In this document: positions 1 through 7,108 of the stretch, piece by piece
Position numbering within the stretch: the stretch's first letter is position 1
How the letters are laid out: each line of letters opens with the position of its first letter
Assembly (NCBI GenBank): GCA_002452555.1
Contig: DKER01000064.1
Location: forward strand, 1 to 29,922
DNA from: Fidelibacterota bacterium UBA6817
GTDB lineage: Bacteria; Fidelibacterota; Fidelibacteria; Fidelibacterales; Fidelibacteraceae
Reading direction: 5' to 3'
Length of the DNA: 29,922 nucleotides
Notes under the pieces: generated by a model
Told to the model about the DNA's origin: nothing
The model's database searches: none
Seen by the model: the letters and a program-made list of their open reading frames with translations, nothing else
Position numbers and translations under genes: made by a program

Positions 1-2473
1 CGCTGAAAAAGTCATACCACGTCCCGGAGTCCGGGAAAAGTACATCCGTATTTTGTTCCACAACATCAAAATTCCCTACAACAACTGCTTTCATATCCTG
101 TCCTGATAATTTGATCACTTTGACAAAACCGTCGGTATTCATGTCAACGGTTGTTTCTCCCGAATAAAAGAGTTTATTTGAATTGCGAAGAGTTAATAAC
201 GCTGATATTGTTTTATAAAGATTGTGTCGCTGAGCGTTTTCGTAATATTCCCAATGAACGGGTTTTTCACAGATGCGGCAGGGATTATCAATGGAAACAT
301 CATATCCCAGTTCACCAAACTGCCAGAGCATTTTGGGGCCGGGCATCGTATAGAAAAATGCAGAAGCCAGTTTAACCCGATTCAGGGCTGTGGAAAGATC
401 TTTGGTGGAATAATCTCCGAAACTTTTACCCCAGGTGATATTCTTATACATCATCCGTTCTTCGTCATGACTTTCCATATAAGTGACCAAATGAGGCTTG
501 TTCCATCCTCTCGATTTATAGTATCCCCATGAAAAATTTGACGCATACCCCATTGCGGCTTCCTGATAATCATGGGTAACATTCCCCCAGAGCATCATTC
601 CGTAATCCGAAAGAATTTTTTCTTCGCTGTTATCAGCCCAGTGTTCCAGAATCAGATATGCATCAGGATCACGGGACCACACTTCATCCGCCATCCGTTT
701 CAGAAGATTGATACGGGGCGTGTCATATCCCGGGTTTCCCGATGTATTTGTAAATCCTTTTGTAAAATCAAGCCGGTATCCGTCAATATGATATTCCTGC
801 AACCAGTAAGAAAGAACCGAATCCATAAATGCCTGAGTGTGAAGACTTTCATGATCAAAATCGTAACCCCAGGAAAATTCCTGATTGGGCGAAACTTCAT
901 TAAACCACGGATTATCGGCAGAAGGACGGGATTGCAAACTGTTCCAATACATGCGAACCAAAGGGGATTGTCCATAGGAATGATTCAGAACCATATCCAT
1001 AATCACAGCAATGCCTTCCTCATGGCATGTATTGATAAAGTGCTTCAGAGCGTTATTCGTTCCGTAATATTTATCAGGAGCAAAATAAAAGATAGGATTA
1101 TATCCCCAGCTTGAATTCCCTTCAAATTCGTTAAAAGGCATAACTTCGACAGCATTGATACCCAGTTTTTTCAGATACGGGATTGTATCGATGAGAGACT
1201 CATAACTGTGATCTTCGAGAAAGTCACGAATTAGGAGTTCATATATTACCAAAGCATCATTATCCGGGCGGACAAACGCAGAATCGGTCCACGGGAATGG
1301 CTGATAATCAAATGTATTGAGGGTTGCTGTAATCTCTTTGGTTTTACCTGCGGGATAGGGTTTCAAACCGGGATAAACTGAAGACGGGATATAATGATCA
1401 TTCCAGGGATCCAGGATTTTTGTCGTATAGGGATCGGCTATCCGGATTTTCCCGTCAATCAGATATTGAAAGGCATATTCTTTCTCCGGTTCCAGGGGAA
1501 TCGTGATCCAGTACCATACGGCATCTGTTGCTTTTTCATCCCTGAATAATTCAAATTCCGGCGATACCATCCAATCGTTAAAATCACCGATAAGGTGAAC
1601 AAAATCTTTATAGGGTGCAAAGAGAGAAAACGTGACCGTGTTGGTTTCCCTGTTCACTGATATCCCGTCCCGGAGTCCGTCAGGGCGTGATTCTTCCTTT
1701 TGTCCCGGATTCAGTATAATTATAAAAGACGTTGTATCGCTCACATTATGGGCATCGGCGGCTATCAGCCGGATAGTTATCATGGGATCAGCAAAGTCTC
1801 TGCACATTAATTCATAGAACAATGTATCATCAGAAACCGTCAGAACATTGTCATCATTGATCCATAGCTCTGTCCGTACAGTCTTGGTGAAAAGCTGGAT
1901 GCTGGTTCCCATAATATGAACCGTATCGTTTTCATGTAAGAAAAGGGGTTCCCGGCGCGGATCATTGAAGGTCAGATTGATGGAAGGCGTGACAAAGCGT
2001 GCCGTGATCCCTGCTTCATAGAGGGGAATAAAAATATCCTTATTATCAACGTCCTTCCCTTCTTTATAACTTCCTCCCGGCTGAACGGAAGAACGGAATA
2101 CAAAAGCCAGATGCGTTACGTTGACACTATCCGGGATACCGTAATATTCCCGGGGAAATCCGATTGACAGTTTCCATAGATTGGAAGAAATATAATCCAG
2201 TTTCGTTGCGGGAGTATCTTCTCCCCACTGTGTTTTCACAAATTTCCACTGGGATGTGGTTGCACTTTCGTCCGTGAGCACACCGGTATGAGCATAGATG
2301 GGACCGGCAAAATCCTTAAGTCCCTGATTTCCTTTTGTTGCATCAAAATAAACTACAATGGAATCGTTCACCGTTGGGAATGGCGGTTCGGATGTTACGG
2401 GAGATGCCAGTAATAAAACCCGCAACCCAAACAGCAGCGTCAATCCTTTCAAAAATGTATATCCTTTTCTCAT
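1..2473 (-). CDS. GH13 alpha-amylase-family secreted enzyme, 3' end cut by window edge
   Basis: Probable endo-acting alpha-glucan hydrolase, exported and likely displayed on the cell surface. The frame stays open from the ATG at 2473 to the window edge, giving 824 codons; no stop is seen because the gene continues outside. A signal peptide (MRKGYTFLKGLTLLFGLRV and onward) is followed by a domain with the YAHTGV motif, a CBM48-like beta-sandwich (HLIGDFNDW) and a GH13 barrel. Catalytic landmarks are region I DMVLNH (D493, H498), nucleophile D569 in GYRLDFTKGF, acid/base E610 in LILEHWAD, and D670 in MESHDE, so it should be active. It is a paralogue of the upstream gene in the same domain order. 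Its ATG overlaps that gene's TGA (ATGA), implying translational coupling. The visible end, matching WYDFF of the paralogue, lies before where a T9SS sorting domain would sit, so anchoring cannot be judged. The exact substrate (starch, pullulan or maltodextrin) is not readable. Confidence 0.93.
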   Translation of the reverse strand, partial: MRKGYTFLKGLTLLFGLRVLLLASPVTSEPPFPTVNDSIVVYFDATKGNQGLKDFAGPIYAHTGVLTDESATTSQWKFVKTQWGEDTPATKLDYISSNLWKLSIGFPREYYGIPDSVNVTHLAFVFRSSVQPGGSYKEGKDVDNKDIFIPLYEAGITARFVTPSINLTFNDPRREPLFLHENDTVHIMGTSIQLFTKTVRTELWINDDNVLTVSDDTLFYELMCRDFADPMITIRLIAADAHNVSDTTSFIIILNPGQKEESRPDGLRDGISVNRETNTVTFSLFAPYKDFVHLIGDFNDWMVSPEFELFRDEKATDAVWYWITIPLEPEKEYAFQYLIDGKIRIADPYTTKILDPWNDHYIPSSVYPGLKPYPAGKTKEITATLNTFDYQPFPWTDSAFVRPDNDALVIYELLIRDFLEDHSYESLIDTIPYLKKLGINAVEVMPFNEFEGNSSWGYNPIFYFAPDKYYGTNNALKHFINTCHEEGIAVIMDMVLNHSYGQSPLVRMYWNSLQSRPSADNPWFNEVSPNQEFSWGYDFDHESLHTQAFMDSVLSYWLQEYHIDGYRLDFTKGFTNTSGNPGYDTPRINLLKRMADEVWSRDPDAYLILEHWADNSEEKILSDYGMMLWGNVTHDYQEAAMGYASNFSWGYYKSRGWNKPHLVTYMESHDEERMMYKNITWGKSFGDYSTKDLSTALNRVKLASAFFYTMPGPKMLWQFGELGYDVSIDNPCRICEKPVHWEYYENAQRHNLYKTISALLTLRNSNKLFYSGETTVDMNTDGFVKVIKLSGQDMKAVVVGNFDVVEQNTDVLFPDSGTWYDFFS

Positions 2474-5400
2474 TTCATCAGCACCATCTTTTGTGTTGCG
2501 ATTTTACCACTTTGAAATACTCTCAGAAAATAGACACCGGAGGGGAGATTATCCATAGTTAAAATTAGTGTATACCCCCCCGGAGACGTTTCAGTGTGCA
2601 TATCTTCATAAACCATCTTACCCTGAATATTATAAATATTTATCCGTAAGGGAGTACTTTCAGGCAAGTCAAGATTAATCCGAACAGTTGCATTAAACGG
2701 GTTTGGGTAGAGCTTTGTGATTCTGAAATTGCCGGTTTTGAAATCTCTGTCCCTGAGAGAGACAGGAAGAGTCGTATCAGGGGCAAAGAGCTTTTTATCG
2801 GTATACAGGCGGTATTCTCCCGGTTCGAGGGTACATGTCATATTTGTATTATCCACATAAGCACTGTCCCCGGAGAAGAAGTCGTACCAGAGTCCGCTGT
2901 GGTGAAATTCCGGCCATGATGTATTGGATGTCATACCGAAATTCCCAATAATCACGGCATTCATTTCTGCAGATGACAGTTTTATTCTCCGGTCCGGGAC
3001 ATTATCGGGTGAATACATTAATACTTCTGTTTCAGACGAACGAAATAAAGGATAATCCTTCCGAAGTCTGAGAAGATTTTTGTAGACATTGAAAAGACGC
3101 ATTCGGTTTCTGTCATTTTGATACTCCCAGAGGACGGGTTTTGCTTCCGTTCTGCCATCTTCTGCAGGGAGTTCCTGATCATACCCCAGTTCACCGAACT
3201 GCCAGATCATTTTAGGACCGGGAATGGAAAAGAGAAAAACTGCATTGAGGGCCATGCGTTCAAGGGCTGTAACCGTATCTTTTGTGCAGTAGGACGGATT
3301 ACAATTGCCATACTGATAATTTTTATACATAAGCCAGGGTTCGTCATGACTTTCCATAAAGGTTACCAGATTCATGGCCCACCAGCCGCGATTCCTGAAA
3401 TAACCCCAGTTGAAATCGGAGTGATCCAGCCATCCCATGGACGCCTGACTGTAGGGTTCATTCATATTCCCCCAGAGCATAAAACCGCTGTGTGCCAGCG
3501 CTGTTTCCTCATCATTATCGGCAAAGTGTTCCAGAATCAGGATGGCATCATGTTTCACGGAACGGATATGGGATGCATAGTCGTTGAGAATATCAATGCG
3601 GCTTTGGTCATACCGGCTCCAGGCACCAATATCATCACCGGTATAATTTTGCGTAAAACCTTTGGACAGGTCGAAACGGTAGCCATCAAATCGGAATTCT
3701 TCGATCCAGTAAGCAGTGATCTGTTTTATGAGTTCTTTTGTCAAAGGGGATGAATGGTCAAAATCATATCCCACACTCATGGGATGGGGAGCTGTTACAT
3801 TGAACCACGGGTTCTCCGGCAACGGCTGTCCGTAATCTCCTTCATTGTAGAGCCGTAGGAGGGGAAAATCACCAAAGGCATGATTTAAAACGATATCCAT
3901 AATCACGGCAATTCCTGCTCCATGGCAGGAATCGATAAAGGTTTTCAGATCATTTTCTTTGCCGTAAGATTTATCCACTGCAAAAAAGAAGGTGGGATTG
4001 TAGCCCCAGCTGTCATTTCCGCCGAACTCGATCACGGGCATAAGCTGTATGGCATTCACGCCCAGCCTTTTGAGATAGGACAGGGAATCGGTAAGGGATT
4101 TGTACCATCTGTCCTCCAGAAAATCCCGGACAAGCAGTTCGTAGATAACCAAATCGGTCTGAGGCGGCAGGGAATAATCATTGTTCTGCCATACATAGGT
4201 TTCCGGAAGGGTTGTAAATGCCGAGACTGCATGTTCGGTTAAACCGTGGGGATAGGATTTAAGATCCGGATAAACAAAATCAGGGATATAATCATCCCCC
4301 GGATCCAGAATCTTCCGGGTGTAAGGATCAGCGATGCGGATCTCACCGTCTACAAGGTACTGATATGCATATTCAATATTGGAATTGAGTCCGTCTGCCG
4401 TTATCCAGAAATATGTTTTATTTCCGTCAACCTGTTTATTCATCAGCCAGTCGTCATCCACTTTCCAGTCGTTAAAATCGCCCAGCAGATAGACAAAATC
4501 CTTGCCGGGAGCCATGAGGCTGAAGGCGGCGGTTGTGTTGTCGATAATTGTGAGCCCATCTTTTACTGAGGATGGTTTGGTGATGAGTGCCGGTGAGGGT
4601 TCAACGATAAGTGAAAAGGTCAGGGTATCCATGATCCCGAGTGAGGAAAAAGCCACACAGTGGAGACAGCTTCTCCCCTTCCATGAGGGTTGAACCGTTC
4701 CTTCGTATGTAAGCGTATCAGAGGATGTGGAAAAGAGTCTGGTATTATTTCTCAGGAGGAACAGGGAATCGGCATCCACGCCAAGGGCGGCGGCGGTAAA
4801 GGAAATTTTCAGTGTATCGGAAATATTGAGAAACACGGGAGAGCGGTCAGGATGGCCGAATTTATCCACACCGGACGGTTCAATTAGAATTGTTGTCAGT
4901 CCGGGTTCATAGAGCATCACATAGATATCCGAACCGTCTTCGCTCCGACCTACCAATGAACCGTCCTCATTTCTGAACACAAATGCAAGGCGGAGGATTT
5001 TTTCATCCGTGGGAACGCTGTAAAAATCGTAGGGATTACCCACGGGGAGTTTATACAAATCTTCATCTTCAGGAATGAGTGTGTTTTTATCCTGATTGGC
5101 ACCGGGTGCTTCACCGGGCCATGGCGTAATCACGTATTTCCAGTCCGACGGGGATGTGCTCTTATCCGTAATCACGCCCGTATGGGCATAAAGCAGACCT
5201 TCAGCGCCTTTCAGGGCAGCATTTCCTGCGGACGCATTGTAGAACACGGTTATGGAATCAAAACGGGTGGGAATGGGAGGAATGGTTGATACAGGAGTAG
5301 CGAAGAGGTGAACAGAAAAAAGGAAGAGAAAGACGAGAATTCTGAATTCCGGATTCTCCCCGACAACGGTCGGGATGAATTGAATGGATGAATTTTGAAT

Positions 5401-5505
5401 TAATTCTGAGTTTTGAGTCTTGAGTTTTGAGTCTTGAATCTTGAATTTTGATTCTTGAATTTTGAGTCTTGAATCTTGAATTTTGAGTCTTGAGTTTTGA
5501 GTCAT
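2470..5505 (-). CDS. GH13 alpha-amylase-family enzyme with T9SS sorting domain and repeat-encoded N-terminus
   Basis: Predicted surface alpha-glucan hydrolase of 1011 aa. In order: a hydrophilic heptad-repeat extension (about 2-53), a hydrophobic signal segment (about 56-69), a YAHTGV domain (about 83-200), a linker domain, a CBM48-like module (about 320-400, LLGDFNDW), the GH13 barrel (about 450-800), an all-beta C domain, and a sorting domain with YPNPFN (about 930-1011). Region I is DIVLNH (D537, H542); the catalytic residues are D612 in GYRFDLSKGF, E659 in LILEH and D721 in MESHDE, all intact. The ATG at 5505 lies inside a 7-bp tandem repeat. No ATG, GTG or TTG occurs in frame between it and the signal peptide, and a TAG stands two codons upstream, so this is the only canonical start. 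The original start was probably near residue 54 (FRILVFLF) and seems displaced by repeat DNA. Its stop overlaps the start of the next amylase by 4 bp. Confidence 0.93.
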   Translation of the reverse strand: MTQNSRLKIQDSRLKIQESKFKIQDSKLKTQNSELIQNSSIQFIPTVVGENPEFRILVFLFLFSVHLFATPVSTIPPIPTRFDSITVFYNASAGNAALKGAEGLLYAHTGVITDKSTSPSDWKYVITPWPGEAPGANQDKNTLIPEDEDLYKLPVGNPYDFYSVPTDEKILRLAFVFRNEDGSLVGRSEDGSDIYVMLYEPGLTTILIEPSGVDKFGHPDRSPVFLNISDTLKISFTAAALGVDADSLFLLRNNTRLFSTSSDTLTYEGTVQPSWKGRSCLHCVAFSSLGIMDTLTFSLIVEPSPALITKPSSVKDGLTIIDNTTAAFSLMAPGKDFVYLLGDFNDWKVDDDWLMNKQVDGNKTYFWITADGLNSNIEYAYQYLVDGEIRIADPYTRKILDPGDDYIPDFVYPDLKSYPHGLTEHAVSAFTTLPETYVWQNNDYSLPPQTDLVIYELLVRDFLEDRWYKSLTDSLSYLKRLGVNAIQLMPVIEFGGNDSWGYNPTFFFAVDKSYGKENDLKTFIDSCHGAGIAVIMDIVLNHAFGDFPLLRLYNEGDYGQPLPENPWFNVTAPHPMSVGYDFDHSSPLTKELIKQITAYWIEEFRFDGYRFDLSKGFTQNYTGDDIGAWSRYDQSRIDILNDYASHIRSVKHDAILILEHFADNDEETALAHSGFMLWGNMNEPYSQASMGWLDHSDFNWGYFRNRGWWAMNLVTFMESHDEPWLMYKNYQYGNCNPSYCTKDTVTALERMALNAVFLFSIPGPKMIWQFGELGYDQELPAEDGRTEAKPVLWEYQNDRNRMRLFNVYKNLLRLRKDYPLFRSSETEVLMYSPDNVPDRRIKLSSAEMNAVIIGNFGMTSNTSWPEFHHSGLWYDFFSGDSAYVDNTNMTCTLEPGEYRLYTDKKLFAPDTTLPVSLRDRDFKTGNFRITKLYPNPFNATVRINLDLPESTPLRINIYNIQGKMVYEDMHTETSPGGYTLILTMDNLPSGVYFLRVFQSGKIATQKMVLMK
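5359..5374. repeat. CCCGAC/GTCGGG hairpin inside the amylase 5' coding region
   Basis: A perfect 6-bp inverted repeat, CCCGAC-AACG-GTCGGG, with a 4-base loop. It lies within codons of the amylase gene just upstream of the signal-peptide codons and beside the 7-bp repeat array. A second hairpin with the same CCCGA/TCGGGAT core lies at 5691-5718, also next to such an array, so this looks like extragenic-type palindromic DNA that has been absorbed into an ORF. Confidence 0.7.
5411..5501. repeat. Tandem 7-bp repeat, 13 units, forming the first codons of the amylase gene
   Basis: Thirteen contiguous 7-bp units of consensus TYTTGAR (plus strand) run without length variation. They alternate mainly TCTTGAG, TTTTGAG and TCTTGAA. 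Because 7 is not a multiple of 3, the amylase strand reads them as a seven-residue peptide repeat (SRLKIQD, SKFKIQD, SKLKTQN) immediately after the initiator Met. A gain or loss of units not divisible by three would shift the start codon out of frame with the enzyme. Confidence 0.9.
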
Positions 5506-5536
5506 ATTCTACTCTTATTCATTTATGTTTATTTTT

Positions 5537-5660
5537 GCCGGTTTAGGGCGCTGGGGGCAGAGGCTGGCCAATTCGGGAGATCGGCCCCGGTGAAATATAC
5601 TTCGTTCATTTCACGGGCAGTCTGGCACGGGCGACTCGCAGGTCACCCCTAACAACCGGC
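5537..5660 (-). other. 124-bp structured element with terminal inverted arms
   Basis: Part of the 274-bp spacer 5506-5779. The ends GCCGGTTTAGGG (5537-5548) and CCCTAACAACCGGC (5647-5660) are inverted copies, giving a 12-bp closing stem with a 2-base bulge. Inside are GGCCAAT/ATCGGCC (7 bp with one mismatch) and a long hairpin joining GCCCCGGTGAAAT to ATTTCACGGGC (11 pairs with a 2-base bulge). It is GC-rich compared with its surroundings and has no ORF of note. It could be a structured RNA, a leader of the amylase genes, or a small non-autonomous palindromic element. The strand is uncertain. I do not recognise a named family. Confidence 0.6.
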
Positions 5661-5690
5661 TACTCCGCAGGATTAATCTCACTTTAAACA

Positions 5691-5718
5691 CACAATCCCG
5701 ACATTCATCGGGATCGTG
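5691..5718 (-). repeat. Hairpin with CCCGA/TCGGG core
   Basis: In minus-strand RNA this forms CACGATCCCGA - TGAATG - TCGGGATTGTG, an 11-bp stem with one G-U pair. On the plus strand that pair is an A-C mismatch, which favours the minus-strand transcript as the folded form. It lies 62 bp past the stop of the secreted-protein gene. The tail after it (GTGTGTTTAAAG) is poor in U, so it is not a convincing intrinsic terminator. Confidence 0.55.
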
Positions 5719-5724
5719 CAATTT

Positions 5725-5773
5725 TCTTGAATCTTGAATTTTGAATCTTGAATGTTAAATCTTAAATCTTGAA
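5725..5773. repeat. Second 7-bp repeat array, 7 units
   Basis: Seven consecutive units of the same TCTTGAA/TTTTGAA family as the array at 5411-5501, with two divergent units (TGTTAAA, TCTTAAA). It ends 6 bp from the stop codon of the upstream gene, so it is extragenic. A CCCGA hairpin sits on the same side as in the other array, so hairpin plus heptads looks like a repeated module. Confidence 0.85.
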
Positions 5774-5779
5774 TCGTTC

Positions 5780-7027
5780 TTACCGCACCAGCGTTAATTT
5801 GATAGCCTGCCTGAATTCACCTGCATTCATCTTCAGGATATAGAGTCCGGAGGGTGCCGGTGCGCCTTTCAGGTCATAGCCGTTCCATGTGAGTTCAAAG
5901 GTACCGGCACTTGTATGAACCCGTTGGGCAGACCAGATGGTACGGCCGGAGAGATCACTGATGAGGAATGTCACTGTTTCCATGGCAGGGATCTGGTAGC
6001 TCAGAGTCACCGAGGGATTGAAGGGATTGGGATAGGCGGTTTTCAGGGCAAAGCCTTCAGTCAGCATCGCACCCTCAGCCTCAACCGTAACCTCAACCTT
6101 CTCCAGAACCGTCTCATTTCCGGCATAATCCACATCAGCTAACGTATAAACGTATGTTTTCCCCGGTTCAACGGACTTATCCGTATAGGCATACTTCGTT
6201 GTCTCAGTGGTTGTCCCCTGCCCTTTCAACGCATCAACCGTCGCGAAACTGGCAATCACAGTCTCGCTGCTCGTCCCTTGTTCCTCGCGACTGAGGAGAA
6301 AACCCTGGTTTTCGATCTCCGCGGATGTCTCCCATTCCAGAATCACATTCCCTTTCAGCGCTTTGGCTGTAAAGGCGGAAAGGGTGACGGGGAGGGAGCC
6401 ATCAGGATATCTAATTTTTAGATTATTAATATAGAAATTTCTTTCGTTTCCTCCCCCAGTATCTCCTACATATGCTTTAAAACCAGCTACAACACCATTA
6501 ATGTTAGAACTACTCCATGAAGCGTTATCATTATTACGTATTAAATCTATTTTAAACTGTGATAAACTTATTTGCGTTGCAGTCAATGTAATTGATGAAT
6601 TTTCCTGCCAACCCCAACTTGTATTACCATAACCATCATTATTTATGTTAAAATTCCACAAATTTTCGCCAATATTATTAAAAAGATCAATTCCTCTATT
6701 TCCATCACGCCAATGAACGCTTAAATCAATTTCAAATTTATCATCAACACGTAAATCCTGAGAAAAATACCTTTCCGCATTATAATAACCTTCTTCAGCC
6801 CACATACCAAAAGCTTTATTATCTGTATCAATCAATCCTGCATGACTAGAACCTAAAAAATTACCTGCTTTTGCATTTTCACTAGTATATAAATTCCATG
6901 GTTGAAATCTATAACCTTCATTTGATTCATTTGCCCAAGTTGAATAATTTTCAGCCGCATCTGAATACTGTCCGTATAATAAATTACTACTGAAAAGTAT
7001 TATTAATAATATCACCACTCTCTTCAT
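5780..7027 (-). CDS. Secreted protein of unknown function with T9SS sorting domain; AT-rich N-half
   Basis: A 415-aa exported protein. I start it at MKRVVILL (7027) because GGAGGT (7033-7038) sits 5 nt upstream; an in-frame ATG at 7048 has no such site. A signal peptide (about 1-19) is followed by a beta-rich domain (about 20-205) with many Asn, Trp and Gly, recalling lectin-like modules of surface proteins but not identified. A linker with LPVTLSAFTAK, a fibronectin III-like domain (about 215-315) and a sorting domain with YPNPFNP (about 330-415, ending IKLTLVR) complete it. By hand count GC is about 32% in the N-half (6421-6480, 6661-6720) and about 53% in the C-half (6181-6240), so the N-half was probably acquired separately. 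The position upstream of two amylases suggests glycan binding, which is inference. It may have its own promoter. Confidence 0.85.
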   Translation of the reverse strand: MKRVVILLIILFSSNLLYGQYSDAAENYSTWANESNEGYRFQPWNLYTSENAKAGNFLGSSHAGLIDTDNKAFGMWAEEGYYNAERYFSQDLRVDDKFEIDLSVHWRDGNRGIDLFNNIGENLWNFNINNDGYGNTSWGWQENSSITLTATQISLSQFKIDLIRNNDNASWSSSNINGVVAGFKAYVGDTGGGNERNFYINNLKIRYPDGSLPVTLSAFTAKALKGNVILEWETSAEIENQGFLLSREEQGTSSETVIASFATVDALKGQGTTTETTKYAYTDKSVEPGKTYVYTLADVDYAGNETVLEKVEVTVEAEGAMLTEGFALKTAYPNPFNPSVTLSYQIPAMETVTFLISDLSGRTIWSAQRVHTSAGTFELTWNGYDLKGAPAPSGLYILKMNAGEFRQAIKLTLVR

Positions 7028-7063
7028 CATCCACCTCCATTCATTCATAGTACTTTCTTTTTT

Positions 7064-7092
7064 ATTTTACTTTCATTTTTCATTTGAATCAA
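7064..7092 (-). promoter_or_regulatory. Candidate sigma-70-like promoter for the secreted protein gene
   Basis: On the minus strand TTGATT (7087-7092) and TAAAAT (7064-7069) are 17 bp apart, about 37 bp upstream of the start at 7027. The region is AT-rich, so chance matches are likely, and groups related to Bacteroidetes may use other consensus sequences. Confidence 0.3.
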
Positions 7093-7108
7093 TATTTAAT
7101 AACGGATA

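Noticed and set aside
572..1114. Long open frame on the plus strand (180 codons)
   Set aside because: It lies antisense to the amylase barrel, whose motifs are intact in the minus frame, and has no recognisable domain or ribosome site.
1..2473. First amylase as a broken gene because no stop is visible
   Set aside because: The frame is open at the window edge, and codon phase and motifs agree from the ATG to base 2. It is simply cut by the window.
3118..3753. Plus-strand open frame of 211 codons
   Set aside because: It is antisense to the catalytic barrel of the second amylase; its composition mirrors that gene, with no signal or motif.
5691..5718. Intrinsic terminator after the secreted-protein gene
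   Set aside because: The stem is good, but no U-tract follows on the minus strand. Kept only as a hairpin repeat.
7049..7054. AGTACT near the secreted-protein start as a TrmB operator
   Set aside because: It is only a 6-bp palindrome, does not match the longer spaced operators known for TrmB, and has no second copy at the other spacers.
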